Counted from the stretch's first letter, positions 33,586-43,260 are shown. The stretch is 52,771 bases of DNA from Janthinobacterium sp. UMAB-56 (GCF_900095265.1 NZ_LT607654.1:104026-156796), one strand, 5' to 3'. Numbers and translations: made by a program. Notes: a model not told the origin generated them from the sequence alone.

Positions 33586-33731
33586 GTTTCACCTGTTGTG
33601 ATGAAGGTGGAAAAGTTTCAAAGGGTAACACTGTCCTTCCTGCCGCAGCACAGTTTGGTGCGATAATCACAAGAATCGTCACAGGAATCGCCTTGATACC
33701 TGACTAATATCAATCGTTGCAGGAGTAACTC

Positions 33732-34622
33732 ATGAAGTGGGAAGGCAATCGCGAAAGCGACAATGTGGAAGACCGTCGCGGAGAGGATAGCGGTGGAGGT
33801 GGCGGTGGCGGCTTCGGCTTTGGCGGACGCTCGATCGGCATCGGCACCATCGTCATCGCCCTCGTCGGCTCGTATGTGCTGGGCGTCAATCCCCTGACCT
33901 TGCTGAATATGCTCAGCGGCGGCGGCGGCCAGGTCAGCACCCAGCAAAGCCAGGCGCCCGCGCGCCAGCCGCCCGAATCGGACGAGATGGCCCGCTTCGT
34001 GAAAACCGTGCTGGCCGATACGGAAGACACCTGGGGCGCTTTGTTCAAGGCCGAAGGTGGCAGCTACGTGAAACCCAAGCTGGTCTTGTACTCGGGCAGC
34101 ACGCCAACGGCCTGTGGCACCGGCCAGAGCGCCAGCGGCCCCTTCTATTGCCCCGGCGACCAGAAAGTCTACCTGGACCTCGATTTCTTCAATCTGATGC
34201 AGCAGCGCTTCAAGGTCTCGGGCGAATTTGCCGAAGCCTATGTGATCGCGCACGAAGTGGGCCACCACGTGCAGAACCTGCTGGGCTTGTCCGAGAAGGT
34301 CGACAAGGCTCGCCGCACGCAGTCGGAGCGCCAGGCCAACGCCATGTCCGTGCGCCTGGAATTGCAGGCCGACTGCTTTGCCGGCGTATGGGCATATCAC
34401 GCGAACGCCGACCGCAAGATCCTGGAACAGGGCGACGTGGAAACGGCCCTGAAAGCGGCCACGGCCATTGGCGACGATGCGCTGCAGCGCCAGTCGCAAG
34501 GCCATGTCGTGCCGGACTCGTTCACGCACGGCACCTCGGAGCAGCGCGTGCGCTGGTTCAGCAAGGGCATCGAGAGCGGCCAGATTTCCCAGTGCAACAC
34601 GTTTGAGGCGCGCCAGTTATAA
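33732..34622 (+). CDS. Neutral zinc metallopeptidase (YpfJ/KPN_02809 family)
   Basis: A 296-residue protein. An acidic N-terminus and Gly-rich stretch (21-33) precede one membrane span (about 35-56). The rest should face the periplasm. The zinc motif HEVGH is at 174-178 and ADCFAGVW with the probable third ligand region near 219. Sequence around FYCPGDQKVYLDLDFF is a family mark. Function of this family is not established beyond membrane-anchored zinc peptidase. ATG 33732 follows GCAGGAGTAAC. Confidence 0.9.
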   Translation: MKWEGNRESDNVEDRRGEDSGGGGGGGFGFGGRSIGIGTIVIALVGSYVLGVNPLTLLNMLSGGGGQVSTQQSQAPARQPPESDEMARFVKTVLADTEDTWGALFKAEGGSYVKPKLVLYSGSTPTACGTGQSASGPFYCPGDQKVYLDLDFFNLMQQRFKVSGEFAEAYVIAHEVGHHVQNLLGLSEKVDKARRTQSERQANAMSVRLELQADCFAGVWAYHANADRKILEQGDVETALKAATAIGDDALQRQSQGHVVPDSFTHGTSEQRVRWFSKGIESGQISQCNTFEARQL

Positions 34623-34636
34623 GACAGGCAAGGCAA

Positions 34637-34662
34637 GCATGCCGCCAGACCAGGCGGCATGC
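34637..34662. terminator. Hairpin between convergent genes
   Basis: GCATGCCGCC and GGCGGCATGC form a perfect ten-pair stem with a six-base loop, filling the 42-base gap between the metallopeptidase and solute-binding protein stops. Neither strand has a T-run. Confidence 0.6.
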
Positions 34663-34664
34663 GT

Positions 34665-35429
34665 TCAAGGCAAGCTGACGTCGTAGCGCTTGCCCAGTCT
34701 TTTCAGCTCGCCTGTGTCGATCATGCCATTCAATTCCTGGTCGAACTGCAGGCGCAGCCTGTCAAAAGCAGGTGAACGGGGGAAGGCGAAATAGCCGTTT
34801 TGTATGTCGATGACTCTGGGAAGGGGTTTCACCTGGCGAGCATAGCCCAGGCGGGCGATGACGGGGTCGGTATTGCGGCGGTTGCTGACGAACACGTCCA
34901 CGTGGTTGTGCACCAGCATCTTCAAGCCATTTTCCACGTTGTTGGCCACGCTGACCTGCAAGCCGGGTCGCACGCGCTCCCACTCCGCGCCATACGCCCA
35001 ACCATTGAGCAGCACCACCCTGCGGTTCTTCAGCACCGCATAGTCGCCATCCCAGCCGAAGCTGGCGTCCTGGCGCGTATAAAACACCATCTGGTCCTGG
35101 TAAAACGGCTTTTCGGAAAAACCCATGCTGGCGATGCGCTCGGGCGTTTTGTAGGGGCCGATCAAGATATCGGCCTGGCCCTGCACCAGCATGGCTTGCG
35201 CGCGGGCCCACGGCACCATGCGAAAGCGCACGGTATTACCCGTGCGCGCGGCCATCAGGCGCAGCAATTCCGCGCCCAGTCCGCCATATTCGCCGCTCTC
35301 CTGATATTCGAACACGCGCTCGAACTGCGCCCCCACGGCCAGCAGTTCGCGCGCCTGCGCCGGTAACGGTATGGCAAATGCGGGCCACAACAAGGCTGCG
35401 GCCAGCAGGCGCCGCCCTGCCTTTCTCAT
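34665..35429 (-). CDS. Periplasmic solute-binding protein (SBP_bac_3 type) coupled to nadC
   Basis: A 254-residue protein with a signal peptide (about 1-27, ending AQA). The mature part is a polar amino-acid-type binding protein: FEYQESGEYGGLGAELLRLMAARTG, then WARAQAMLVQGQADILIGPYKTPER. No permease or ATPase adjoins. Its ATG shares one base with the nadC stop (TGATG at 35431-35427), so it is translated from the nadA-nadC message. It could bind a precursor such as aspartate, nicotinate or quinolinate, but that is only inferred. Stand-alone SBP_bac_3 proteins often have sensory or unknown roles. Confidence 0.83.
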   Translation of the reverse strand: MRKAGRRLLAAALLWPAFAIPLPAQARELLAVGAQFERVFEYQESGEYGGLGAELLRLMAARTGNTVRFRMVPWARAQAMLVQGQADILIGPYKTPERIASMGFSEKPFYQDQMVFYTRQDASFGWDGDYAVLKNRRVVLLNGWAYGAEWERVRPGLQVSVANNVENGLKMLVHNHVDVFVSNRRNTDPVIARLGYARQVKPLPRVIDIQNGYFAFPRSPAFDRLRLQFDQELNGMIDTGELKRLGKRYDVSLP

Positions 35430-36295
35430 CAGCCGACGATGCGCAAGGAGTAATCGGTGGCCCGCACATCCTTGGTCAGGCTGCCGATCGAGATGCGGTC
35501 CACGCCCGTTTCGGCAATGGCGCGCACGGTATCGACATTGATGCCGCCCGACGCTTCCAGCAAGGCGCGGCCATTCGTCAAGGCCACGGCATCGCGCATC
35601 ATGTCGTTGCTGAAGTTATCGAGCAGCACGGACACGGCGCCCGCGTCCAGCGCTTCCTGCAATTGCGCCAGGGTTTCCACCTCGATCTGCACGGGCACAC
35701 CCGCGTCGAGGTTGCGCGCGTTTTCCAGGGCCTGGCTGACGCCGCCAGCCGCCGCGATATGGTTTTCCTTGATCAGGATGCCGTCGTACAGGGCCAGGCG
35801 CTGGTTCTTGCCGCCACCGACCCGTACTGCATATTTCTGGGCCAGGCGCAAGCCCGGCAAGGTCTTGCGCGTGTCGAGGATGGACGCCCGGGTGCCGGCG
35901 ATCACATCGACATACTGGCGCGTGGCCGTGGCGACCGCCGACAGTAATTGCAGGAAATTGAGGGCGCTGCGCTCGGCCGTGAGCAAGGCGCGCGCCGGTG
36001 CCTGTATCGTGCACACGACGCTGTCGGCCGTCATCATGTCGCCTTCGGCGTAATGCCAGGCAATATCGATGCTGCGGTCCAGGCTTTTCATGATGCCTTC
36101 AAACCATGGCGCGCCGCACAGCACGGCCGCTTCGCGCACGATGACACGCGCCGTGACGATGTGGTCGGGCGGCACCAGCTCGCCCGTCAAGTCGCACTGG
36201 CCCACGTCTTCCAGCAAGGCAGCCAGCAAATTGCCTTCGAACGCACGCGCCAGGGCCGCATCAAAAGGGGCGAAAGAATTAACGAGGGTAGTCAT
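35429..36295 (-). CDS. nadC: Quinolinate phosphoribosyltransferase (nicotinate-nucleotide pyrophosphorylase)
   Basis: A 288-residue NadC, which converts quinolinate and PRPP to nicotinate mononucleotide in NAD synthesis. Visible marks are [15 protein letters not shown] (25-39), [60 protein letters not shown] and [12 protein letters not shown]. The start ATG at 36295 overlaps the nadA stop by four bases (ATGA); a longer frame extending to 36808 lies within nadA and is spurious. Its stop is coupled to the downstream binding protein. Confidence 0.96.
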   Translation of the reverse strand: MTTLVNSFAPFDAALARAFEGNLLAALLEDVGQCDLTGELVPPDHIVTARVIVREAAVLCGAPWFEGIMKSLDRSIDIAWHYAEGDMMTADSVVCTIQAPARALLTAERSALNFLQLLSAVATATRQYVDVIAGTRASILDTRKTLPGLRLAQKYAVRVGGGKNQRLALYDGILIKENHIAAAGGVSQALENARNLDAGVPVQIEVETLAQLQEALDAGAVSVLLDNFSNDMMRDAVALTNGRALLEASGGINVDTVRAIAETGVDRISIGSLTKDVRATDYSLRIVG

Positions 36296-37425
36296 GCTGG
36301 ACCGATTCCTTGGAACAATGTGGTTTCTTTTGCCAGGTCCGCGCCCGGCTTGAGGCCCGCCTTCTTGGCGGCGGCAAAGTCGAGCATGCGATTGATCGAA
36401 CGCACGGCCAGCTGGCCGACGGCGGGATCGACATGGATTTCGTTGTGCATGTTTTCCAGCGTTTGCGCCAGGTTCAGCAAGCCGTTCATGGCCATCCACG
36501 GGCAGTGCGCGCAGCTCTTGCAAGTAGCGCTGTTGCCGGCCGTGGGCGCTTCGATGAAGCGCTTGCCCGGCGCGGCCGCGCGCATCTTGTGCAGGATGCC
36601 GTTGTCGGTGGCGACGATGAAGGTGTCCGTATCCATGCTTTGTGCCGCCGCAATCATTTGCGACGTGGAACCGACCATGTCGGCCAGCGCCACCACGTTG
36701 GCGGGCGACTCCGGATGCACGAGCACCTTCGCCTGCGGATACTCTTCCTTGAGCAAATCGAGTTCGATGCCCTTGAATTCGTCGTGCACGAGGCAAGAAC
36801 CCTGCCACAGCAGCATGTCGGCGCCCGTCTGCTTCTGGATGTACGAACCCAGGTGTTTATCCGGCGCCCAGAGGATTTTCTTGCCCTGCGCATGCAGGTG
36901 GGCAACGATGTCGAGACCGATGGATGAGGTCACCATCCAGTCGGCGCGCGCCTTGACGGCCGCGCTGGTGTTGGCGTAGACGACGACAGTACGGTCCGGG
37001 TGGGCATCGCAGAAGGCCGTGAATTCGTCCACCGGGCAACCGAGATCGAGCGAACAGGTTGCGTCGAGGTCCGGCATTAATACCGTTTTTTCGGGACTGA
37101 GGATCTTGGCCGTTTCGCCCATGAAACGCACGCCGGCCACGACCAGGGTCTTGGCCGGATGGTCGCGCCCGAAGCGGGCCATTTCCAGGGAATCGGAGAC
37201 GCAGCCGCCCGTGGCTTCGGCCAGGTCTTGCAGGTCGGCATCAACGTAGTAGTGGGCAACGAGCACGGCTTCGCGCTCGATCAACAGGCGCTTGATGCGC
37301 GTGATCAGTTCGGCTTTTTCAGCCGGGGACGGCGTCGCTGGCGTGCGTGCCCAGGCATGGGCAGTGCAGCTGGCTCCGTCTTGCGGGTGTTCATACTCGA
37401 CGGATTTGATGGCTAAAGTTTGCAT
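36292..37425 (-). CDS. nadA: Quinolinate synthase A
   Basis: A 377-residue NadA that condenses iminoaspartate with dihydroxyacetone phosphate using a [4Fe-4S] cluster. Evidence: [21 protein letters not shown] near 54, [33 protein letters not shown], and [13 protein letters not shown] near 320. The Cys in CSLDLGC and in CKSCAHC are among the cluster ligands. Length and form match Burkholderiales NadA. I chose ATG 37425; 37440 and 37542 are possible in frame, none with a good ribosome site. It heads nadA-nadC-SBP. NadB is not in the window. Confidence 0.94.
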   Translation of the reverse strand: MQTLAIKSVEYEHPQDGASCTAHAWARTPATPSPAEKAELITRIKRLLIEREAVLVAHYYVDADLQDLAEATGGCVSDSLEMARFGRDHPAKTLVVAGVRFMGETAKILSPEKTVLMPDLDATCSLDLGCPVDEFTAFCDAHPDRTVVVYANTSAAVKARADWMVTSSIGLDIVAHLHAQGKKILWAPDKHLGSYIQKQTGADMLLWQGSCLVHDEFKGIELDLLKEEYPQAKVLVHPESPANVVALADMVGSTSQMIAAAQSMDTDTFIVATDNGILHKMRAAAPGKRFIEAPTAGNSATCKSCAHCPWMAMNGLLNLAQTLENMHNEIHVDPAVGQLAVRSINRMLDFAAAKKAGLKPGADLAKETTLFQGIGPA

Positions 37426-37517
37426 GGCTGTGTCAAACATAAACGGGATAGACCGGCACGATTGCACTGAAGCAGGTGCGCCGGAACGAAAGGACCGCAG
37501 CGCGTCGGTGTGGTGCT

Positions 37518-37547
37518 GCCGGATGGGCGACTGGCGCCGCATCCGGC
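37518..37547 (-). terminator. Weak hairpin downstream of ybiT
   Basis: GCCGGATG and CATCCGGC form an eight-pair stem with a 14-base loop, 16 bases beyond the ybiT stop. No T-run follows. It also lies just upstream of nadA. Confidence 0.35.
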
Positions 37548-37562
37548 CTATTGCCTCAGATA

Positions 37563-39161
37563 TTAATCGATACCCTGGCTCTTCAGATAGTCTTCGTAGT
37601 TGCCACGGTAATCGACCACTTCATCTTCCTTGATCTCGATGATGCGGTTGGCCAGCGAGGATACGAATTCACGGTCATGCGACACGAAGATCAGCGTGCC
37701 CGCGTATTTTTCCAGCGCGATGTTCAGGGACTCGATCGATTCCATGTCCATGTGGTTGGTCGGTTCATCGAGCATCAGCACGTTGTGGCGGCCCAGCATC
37801 AGCTTGCCGTACATCATGCGGCCCTTTTCTCCACCGGACAAGACCTTGACGGCCTTCTTCACGTCGTCGCCGCCGAACAGCAAACGACCCAGGATGGAGC
37901 GCACGGCCTGGTCGTCGTCGCCCTCTTTCGTCCACTGGCCGATCCAGTCAGTCAGGTTCGTGTCCTTGGCGAAATCTTCCGTCGGGTCTTGCGGCATGTA
38001 GCCCACATTCGCGTTTTCCGCCCACTTCACGCGGCCCTGGTCCGGCTGCAGGCCGGCGATGTCGCCCGCGATGCAACGCAGCATGGTGGTCTTGCCGGCG
38101 CCGTTGGCGCCGATGATGGCGATGCGCTCGCCAGCCTCGACCATGATGCTGAAATTCTTGAACAACTGACGGTCAAAGCCTTTCGAGATGTTCTCGACTT
38201 CCACGGCCAGGCGGTGCAATTTCTTCTCGCCATCGAAACGCACGAAAGGATAGGCGCGCGACGATGGTTTGATGTCGTCGACCTTGATCTTTTCGATCTG
38301 CTTGGCACGCGACGTGGCCTGGCGGGCCTTGGATTTGTTCGCGGCGAAGCGGCGGACGAATTCCTGCAGCTCGGCAACCTTGTCTTTCGCTTTCGCGTTG
38401 TTGGCCAGCTGCTGGTTGCGCGCCTGGGTCGAGGCGAACATGTATTCGTCGTAGTTACCCGGGTAAATCTTCAGGGTGCCGTAATCCATGTCGGCCACGT
38501 GGGTGCACACCTGGTTCAGGAAATGGCGATCATGGGAAATGATGATCATGGTGGAATTGCGCTCGTTGAGCACGTCTTCCAGCCAGCGTATGGTGTTGAT
38601 ATCCAGGTTATTCGTCGGCTCGTCGAGCAGCAGAATGTCCGGGTTCGAGAACAGCGCCTGCGCCAGCAACACGCGCAGCTTCCAGCCTGGCGAGACATTG
38701 CTCATCGGGCCTTGATGCAGCTCGATGGCGACGCCGGCGCCCAGCAACAGTTCGCCCGCGCGCGATTCGGCCGTGTAGCCGTCGTATTCGGACACTTTGC
38801 CTTCCAGTTCGGCCGCCTGCATGTAGTCGTCGTCCGTCGCTTCCGGGTTCGCGTAGATCGCGTCGCGCTGCTGGATGGCGGCCCACATTTCCGTGTGGCC
38901 CATCATGACGACGTCGAGCACGCGCATGTCTTCAAAGGCAAATTGATCCTGGCGCAGCTTGCCCAGGCGCTCGTTGGTATCGAGCATGACGTTGCCGCCC
39001 GACGGGTCCAGGTCGCCGCCCAGGATCTTCATGAACGTCGACTTGCCGCAGCCATTGGCGCCGATCAAGCCATAGCGGTTGCCGTCGCCGAACTTGACGG
39101 AGATATTCTCAAACAATGGCTTGGCGCCAAACTGCATCGTAATGTTAGCTGTAGAAAGCAT
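37563..39161 (-). CDS. ybiT: ABC-F family ATPase, YbiT type
   Basis: A 532-residue soluble protein with two ABC domains and no membrane span, thus ABC-F, ribosome-associated translation factors. Domain one has [17 protein letters not shown] and [22 protein letters not shown]. The inter-domain linker contains [25 protein letters not shown]. Domain two has [31 protein letters not shown] and [20 protein letters not shown]. The degenerate first signature [15 protein letters not shown] and the ending [14 protein letters not shown] match E. coli YbiT closely. ATG 39161 begins [12 protein letters not shown]; a longer frame to 39212 is unlikely. Confidence 0.93.
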   Translation of the reverse strand: MLSTANITMQFGAKPLFENISVKFGDGNRYGLIGANGCGKSTFMKILGGDLDPSGGNVMLDTNERLGKLRQDQFAFEDMRVLDVVMMGHTEMWAAIQQRDAIYANPEATDDDYMQAAELEGKVSEYDGYTAESRAGELLLGAGVAIELHQGPMSNVSPGWKLRVLLAQALFSNPDILLLDEPTNNLDINTIRWLEDVLNERNSTMIIISHDRHFLNQVCTHVADMDYGTLKIYPGNYDEYMFASTQARNQQLANNAKAKDKVAELQEFVRRFAANKSKARQATSRAKQIEKIKVDDIKPSSRAYPFVRFDGEKKLHRLAVEVENISKGFDRQLFKNFSIMVEAGERIAIIGANGAGKTTMLRCIAGDIAGLQPDQGRVKWAENANVGYMPQDPTEDFAKDTNLTDWIGQWTKEGDDDQAVRSILGRLLFGGDDVKKAVKVLSGGEKGRMMYGKLMLGRHNVLMLDEPTNHMDMESIESLNIALEKYAGTLIFVSHDREFVSSLANRIIEIKEDEVVDYRGNYEDYLKSQGID

Positions 39162-39382
39162 TAGTGAGGTCTTTATCCAGTGAAAACAGGTAGTTAGGTA
39201 CTTTTCTCCCATTATACAGCACCCACCCCCATCCCTCTATAGCGGCAGGGGGGGAGTGGCAACCGGCAAAACCCGGATGCGAATAGTGGCAAGAAAATAG
39301 CATTGCCACTTTGCCATTTAGCGGATAGGCTGCTGCGGTGTCCGTTTTCCACCCTTATCTACCCTTACCTGACAGGCATCAC

Positions 39383-39925
39383 TTGAAAAAAACCTCCATC
39401 GCCGCCGCCATGGCCGCCATTGCCATCGCCGCCACAGCCTATGCGTCGCCCTACTATGCCTTGCATCAGATCAAGACTGCCCTGGCCGAGCGCAACGCCG
39501 AAGCCCTGGCCGCACAGGTGGACTTCCCTGCCCTGCGCAGCAGCGTCAAGGCGCAACTGGAGGCTGGCATGGCCCGCAGCATCGAAGCGACCGCCGGCAG
39601 CGACAACCCGCTGGCCGCCCTGGGGCAGAGGGTTGCCGGCGCCATGCTGGGAAAGATGGTCGATACCATGGTCTCGCCAGCCGGCGTGGTGGCGCTGGTC
39701 AACAAGAGCGCAGTCAGCCCGCCAGCAGATGCGAATCCGGATGCGCCCGCCGATGGCGCGCAAGCGAAGGCCAACTATGCCGCAGGCTATACCGGCGTCA
39801 ACACCTTCGTCGTGCGCGCCAAGGATGGCCATGCGCAGGAAGGCGCGCTGGTCCTGCTGCGCCATGGCGTGTGGAGCTGGAAACTGAGTTCGATCGAGAT
39901 TGCCACGGCGATGGCCGCACCTTAG
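39383..39925 (+). CDS. DUF2939 family protein, likely secreted
   Basis: A 180-residue protein beginning at TTG 39383 (read as Met, then KKTSIAAAMAAIAIAATAYA), a hydrophobic signal or anchor. The next stretch SPYYALHQIKTALAERNAEALAAQVDFPALRSSVKAQL is typical of DUF2939. A central Ala/Pro-rich stretch and a C-terminal WSWKLSSIEI follow. A GTG at 39338 would give a longer start with no signal pattern, so I prefer the TTG. Role unknown; likely periplasmic or membrane-anchored. Confidence 0.75.
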   Translation: MKKTSIAAAMAAIAIAATAYASPYYALHQIKTALAERNAEALAAQVDFPALRSSVKAQLEAGMARSIEATAGSDNPLAALGQRVAGAMLGKMVDTMVSPAGVVALVNKSAVSPPADANPDAPADGAQAKANYAAGYTGVNTFVVRAKDGHAQEGALVLLRHGVWSWKLSSIEIATAMAAP

Positions 39926-39996
39926 CAAGGAACGCGCATGCGCAAGCATTCTGGGACACAATGCCGGTCATTTCGTATCAGATTGCTGGAGAGTTC

Positions 39997-40719
39997 ATGC
40001 TGAAACACACGGCCTTATCGCTGGCGCTGGCCCTTGCCAGCGCCGCGCACGCCGGCCATACGACCGATGGGATTGCTGAAGCCGAGCGCAGCCACTCTGT
40101 GGCCTCGCGCATGCAGGCGGAAATGTCCAGCGCCGCCGATCCCGACGCTCCCGCGCTGCTGCCCGTACCCAGCGACATTTCGCTGGCCGAACTGGAGCGC
40201 CGCCTGGCGCTGGCGCAGGCGCAGGCCGCAAAAAAGCACTTCCGCAGCGCGCTTGACCCGGCCGCGCTGACGGCCCTGGCGCAGCAGATGGAATGCATGG
40301 ATATCGTCGGCGTGCAACCGTATGGATTGCCGCTGGATCGGGCGCATCCTGCCGTGCTGAGCGGCGCGCACCTGCTGGCGCGCTGCCCGCAGCAGGCCTA
40401 CGTGTCGATCACGGTGGTGTCGATGGCGGGCAAGACAGGCAAGCGCGTGACGATTTCGCCGCGGTCATTCAAGCAGACCGTGGATGGCAAACCAGCGCGG
40501 CGCCTGTATTACAAGGCTCCCAACGGACGCCAGAAGGAATCGCTGACCATCGTCGACGGCAGTTATGTGTATGCGCTCGAGTACTGGTCGCTCGATGATG
40601 GCCAGCAACATGGCATCGTCGGAGAGCGGCGGCTGGAGAAAGTATCGTCGTTGCCTGCGCCCGCCCTCACGGCGGTGCCAGAGATGCGTGGGCATGGCCG
40701 GGAAGGAGATCAGCAATGA
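39997..40719 (+). CDS. Secreted protein of unknown function
   Basis: A 240-residue protein with a clear signal peptide, MLKHTALSLALALASAAHAG (cut near residue 19). The mature part has a helical, Ala-rich section (50-95), two cysteines in QQMECMDIVGVQPYGLPL and HLLARCPQQAYVSITVV that could form a disulfide, and a beta-rich C-terminal half with RRLYYKAPNGRQKESLTIVDGSYVYALEYWS. I do not recognise a family. ATG 39997 follows GGAGAG; an upstream ATG at 39961 would hide the signal. It follows the DUF2939 gene by 71 bases and may be cotranscribed. Confidence 0.7.
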   Translation: MLKHTALSLALALASAAHAGHTTDGIAEAERSHSVASRMQAEMSSAADPDAPALLPVPSDISLAELERRLALAQAQAAKKHFRSALDPAALTALAQQMECMDIVGVQPYGLPLDRAHPAVLSGAHLLARCPQQAYVSITVVSMAGKTGKRVTISPRSFKQTVDGKPARRLYYKAPNGRQKESLTIVDGSYVYALEYWSLDDGQQHGIVGERRLEKVSSLPAPALTAVPEMRGHGREGDQQ

Positions 40720-40802
40720 ATTGCAACAAGATCGTCCGGACGGCAAGCAATGCCGTTGCCATCACTAGCGTAGCGCTGGGAACGGCGGGCGTGTCATCAT
40801 CG

Positions 40803-40832
40803 ACTAGCGGCGGCAAGCATGCCGCCGCTAGT
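40803..40832. terminator. Hairpin between convergent genes
   Basis: ACTAGCGGCGGCA and TGCCGCCGCTAGT form a 13-pair perfect stem with loop AGCA, 12 bases past the DUF3334 stop. No T-run on either strand. The loop and inner stem resemble the hairpin at 34637. Confidence 0.65.
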
Positions 40833-40844
40833 GGCAGGCACGGC

Positions 40845-41537
40845 TTACATGCCCAGCGACTTGAGCAAGTCGGCGTTGTCGTCGTCTTCCGGCGCCGCTG
40901 CAGGCGCCGGGGCGGCGTCGCGTTCGCGGTTCGCGTATTCGCTATCCATCAGCGAGTCGGCATCGACTTCGCGCGAATCGAAATCGTGCAACTTGATGAA
41001 CTCGGTACGGTCGATCGCCAGTTCCAGGTAGAAAATATTGTTCTTTTCCGTGTAGAAGGTGACGCGGCGCATTTCAGGGCGATCCAGCGGCGTGTCGACG
41101 CTGAGCATCACCTGCTTGTTCAGCACCAGCATCTTCGGCTGGCTCTGGGTGATATTCGTTTGCAGTTCGCGCCGCACCTTGCCCGTGAAGTCGCCCACGA
41201 TCTGGTTCATCAGCTCGCCCATGATGTTCGACACTTCGTCTGACGTATAAAAGCTGGCCAGCTCCGACTTCGGCATACCCATGTGCAACATGTAGCGCTC
41301 ATAGATTTCCATCGCCGTATCGGCGGCAAAATTGAGCACCACCAGGCCCGTGAAACCGCCATCGAACATCACGAAACAGCCAATGTCCGGCTTCAGGCCC
41401 GTCTTGGTGATGCGCTGCACCATGCCTGAATAATTGACTTTACTTTGCGTTGCAACGTTGAGCACCCGAACCACCGAGTTGCACAAACTCATCAACAAAT
41501 CTTCTGTACCGTACACAACATCCTTTTCTGCATCCAT
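40845..41537 (-). CDS. DUF3334 family protein (CheC/CheX-like)
   Basis: A 230-residue protein that matches DUF3334 as I remember it from Vibrio and relatives: VQRITKTGLKPDIGCFVMFDGGFTGLVVLNF, ASFYTSDEVSNIMGELMNQIVGDFTGKVRRELQTNI, and DRPEMRRVTFYTEKNNIFYLEL. The ExxN-like segment EVSNIMGELMNQ recalls the CheC/CheX phosphatase helix, so a role in dephosphorylating a response regulator is plausible, not shown. A Pro/Ala linker leads to an acidic tail ending DNADLLKSLGM. ATG 41537 follows AGGAGAGG at good distance. It is the only CheC-like gene in the window. Confidence 0.85.
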   Translation of the reverse strand: MDAEKDVVYGTEDLLMSLCNSVVRVLNVATQSKVNYSGMVQRITKTGLKPDIGCFVMFDGGFTGLVVLNFAADTAMEIYERYMLHMGMPKSELASFYTSDEVSNIMGELMNQIVGDFTGKVRRELQTNITQSQPKMLVLNKQVMLSVDTPLDRPEMRRVTFYTEKNNIFYLELAIDRTEFIKLHDFDSREVDADSLMDSEYANRERDAAPAPAAAPEDDDNADLLKSLGM

Positions 41538-41841
41538 GAGCAACCTCTCCTACTATTTTAAAGATGACAGCACTGTTCCCTGCCCGTCGCGAGCCAAAAC
41601 GCGACCGTTTCGCTCGGCAAGCGGACGACTTCACCTTTGCATGCCTGACCTTGCTTGACCGCGCGCCGCCTTGCCGCCGGCGCTCACCGCCCTCTTACCT
41701 TTTTCTGTATAGAAATAAGTATCAGATGCGCAGAATACCGAGATGTAACATTTCCGTCCAGCCATACCTGCATTTACTTGACGATCTGTGCGGAAATACC
41801 ATATCTGGCAAGGACACTGCGGCCAGCGCAAGAAAAAGTGA
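41538..41841. other. 304-base intergenic region
   Basis: It lies between the DUF3334 start and the end of the kinase operon, both on the minus strand, and must hold the DUF3334 promoter. The right half (about 41695-41790) is more AT-rich. I see no gene, no convincing -10/-35 pair, no strong inverted repeat and no terminator. Confidence 0.5.
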
Positions 41842-42099
41842 CTAAAAATCAAGTGCGCGCAAGACCACGCCACTGACCCGCAGATCGCGGCTCAGGCAAG
41901 CGAAAGCGCGCTGGCCAATGCGCAGGCGGTGCATCTCGAAGACGGCCAGCAACTCGCCTCCCTGCCCCTGATCCAGGCTGTGCAAGGCCGTCACGCTGAT
42001 GCGACAGGTCTTTTCCACGCCCAAAACGGTCAACTGGAAGCATAAGGCGTCGCCCGACTGGTCGATAGCGACGCTGTCGCGCAAGATTTCATAGGGCAT
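41842..42099 (-). CDS. Small DUF1488-like protein
   Basis: An 85-residue protein, MPYEILRDSVAIDQSGDALCFQLTVLG, followed by CRISVTALHSL and ELLAVFEMHRLRIGQRAF. Pattern and size resemble DUF1488: a beta hairpin that binds nothing known, an internal Cys-Arg-Ile-Ser, and a phenylalanine-His-Arg helix. It starts 16 bases after the kinase stop, so it is probably in the same operon. Its function is unknown. Confidence 0.6.
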   Translation of the reverse strand: MPYEILRDSVAIDQSGDALCFQLTVLGVEKTCRISVTALHSLDQGQGGELLAVFEMHRLRIGQRAFACLSRDLRVSGVVLRALDF

Positions 42100-42114
42100 G
42101 GTCGGGGCGCCCGT

Positions 42115-43260
42115 TTAGCTGGCGAAGCCGGCAGCGGCATACCGCGGCAGGTCGATGATGAAGACGCAGCCATGGCCAGGCACGCTTTCCACGCTCAAGG
42201 TGCCGGCATTCGATTCCACGCTGCGGCGGGCAATCGACAGACCCAGGCCCAGGCCAGTCTTGTTAGCGCCACCTTGCGTGAAAGGCAGAAACATGCCATC
42301 GGCTGCCTCCGGCGTCAGGCCGGCGCCATTATCCTCCACTTCGATCCTGATCCGTCCGCCTCTGGCATAGGCGCGCAGTACCACCGTCCCATTCGGCGCG
42401 CTGAACTTGAAGGCATTCTGCAACAGGTTGCCGACGGCAGAAAGCAGCAAATCCTGGTCCACATCGAGCTGCAGCAAGGGGTCGACTTCTTCGACGATCA
42501 GCGTGCAGCGCAGCAAGTCCGCTTCCAGGCTGGCCGAATAGTGCAATTCAGCGATGAAGTTGTTCAGGAAGAAAACCGAGCGCTGCAAATTCAGGCCTGC
42601 CTCCACGCGCACTTCCGCCAGCGAGCGGTCGATCAGGGTGCGCAAGCCCACCAGGCTGCGGTCGAGCACGGCGCCTGTGGCGCCCGCCACGCCCATGCCG
42701 CTCTGCTTGAGGGCGGCGACGGCCAGGCCGGCGGTGCTGAGGTGATTGCGCAGTTCGTGGGCAAAGTAGCCGATGCGCTGGCTCAAGGCCAATGCCTGTT
42801 CGTCAGCGATGAGCATGTCGCGCCGCTGGGTAAATTCGGAAACAGCTTCGGCAATGCCGTTGTCGAGGCAGCGATTCAGCGTCCTGAATTCCTCAACGGC
42901 AAACTGCTCGTCCAACGCCACGGCAAGATCGCTGACTGCCTGGCACAGGTCGCCATAATCATGCACGACCTGGCTGACGGAATAACCGAGCGTCAGCAAC
43001 TGCCCGCCATGCGTGGTGGCACTGCAGGCCAATTCCGATGTCCCGGGCGCAATGCCGTCGGAGGAACCGGAAATGGCCAGGCTTTGCGCCACCTTGCCCG
43101 CCTCTTCCGCCTTCAGGGTGCGTATCAGCTGGTCCAGGAAGATGGGAATACCTTCTCTTAACTGCATTTCAGTCGAAAAACGCATGGGCCGCTTGGCGAC
43201 TTTGTCACGGCAACGGCGCTCAAGCTCGGCGCGATTTTCCGCTAGGAATATGTGCATCAT
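42115..43260 (-). CDS. Soluble sensor histidine kinase with RsbRD-like N-terminus
   Basis: A 381-residue kinase with no membrane span. Residues about 10-150 form a helical domain like RsbRD (seen in stress-signalling kinases). The H-box is FAHELRNHLSTAGLAV near 167, with phospho-acceptor His. The ATPase domain has N-box VGNLLQNAFKFSAPNG, G1 VEDNGAGL, F-box FLPFTQGG and G2 NKTGLGLGLSIARR. No response regulator gene is adjacent. A double ATG (43260, 43257) starts the gene, without a clear ribosome site. The DUF1488-like gene follows. Confidence 0.88.
   Translation of the reverse strand: MMHIFLAENRAELERRCRDKVAKRPMRFSTEMQLREGIPIFLDQLIRTLKAEEAGKVAQSLAISGSSDGIAPGTSELACSATTHGGQLLTLGYSVSQVVHDYGDLCQAVSDLAVALDEQFAVEEFRTLNRCLDNGIAEAVSEFTQRRDMLIADEQALALSQRIGYFAHELRNHLSTAGLAVAALKQSGMGVAGATGAVLDRSLVGLRTLIDRSLAEVRVEAGLNLQRSVFFLNNFIAELHYSASLEADLLRCTLIVEEVDPLLQLDVDQDLLLSAVGNLLQNAFKFSAPNGTVVLRAYARGGRIRIEVEDNGAGLTPEAADGMFLPFTQGGANKTGLGLGLSIARRSVESNAGTLSVESVPGHGCVFIIDLPRYAAAGFAS

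Noticed and set aside
35429..36808. Extended nadC frame beginning in nadA
   Set aside because: Residues before MTTLVNSF are not NadC-like and lie inside nadA in another frame; the ATGA overlap at 36292-36295 defines the start.
40716..41243. Plus-strand frame with a hydrophobic start (MNCNKIVRTASNAVAITSV)
   Set aside because: After the first 40 residues it is the antisense of the DUF3334 gene and crosses the hairpin at 40803.
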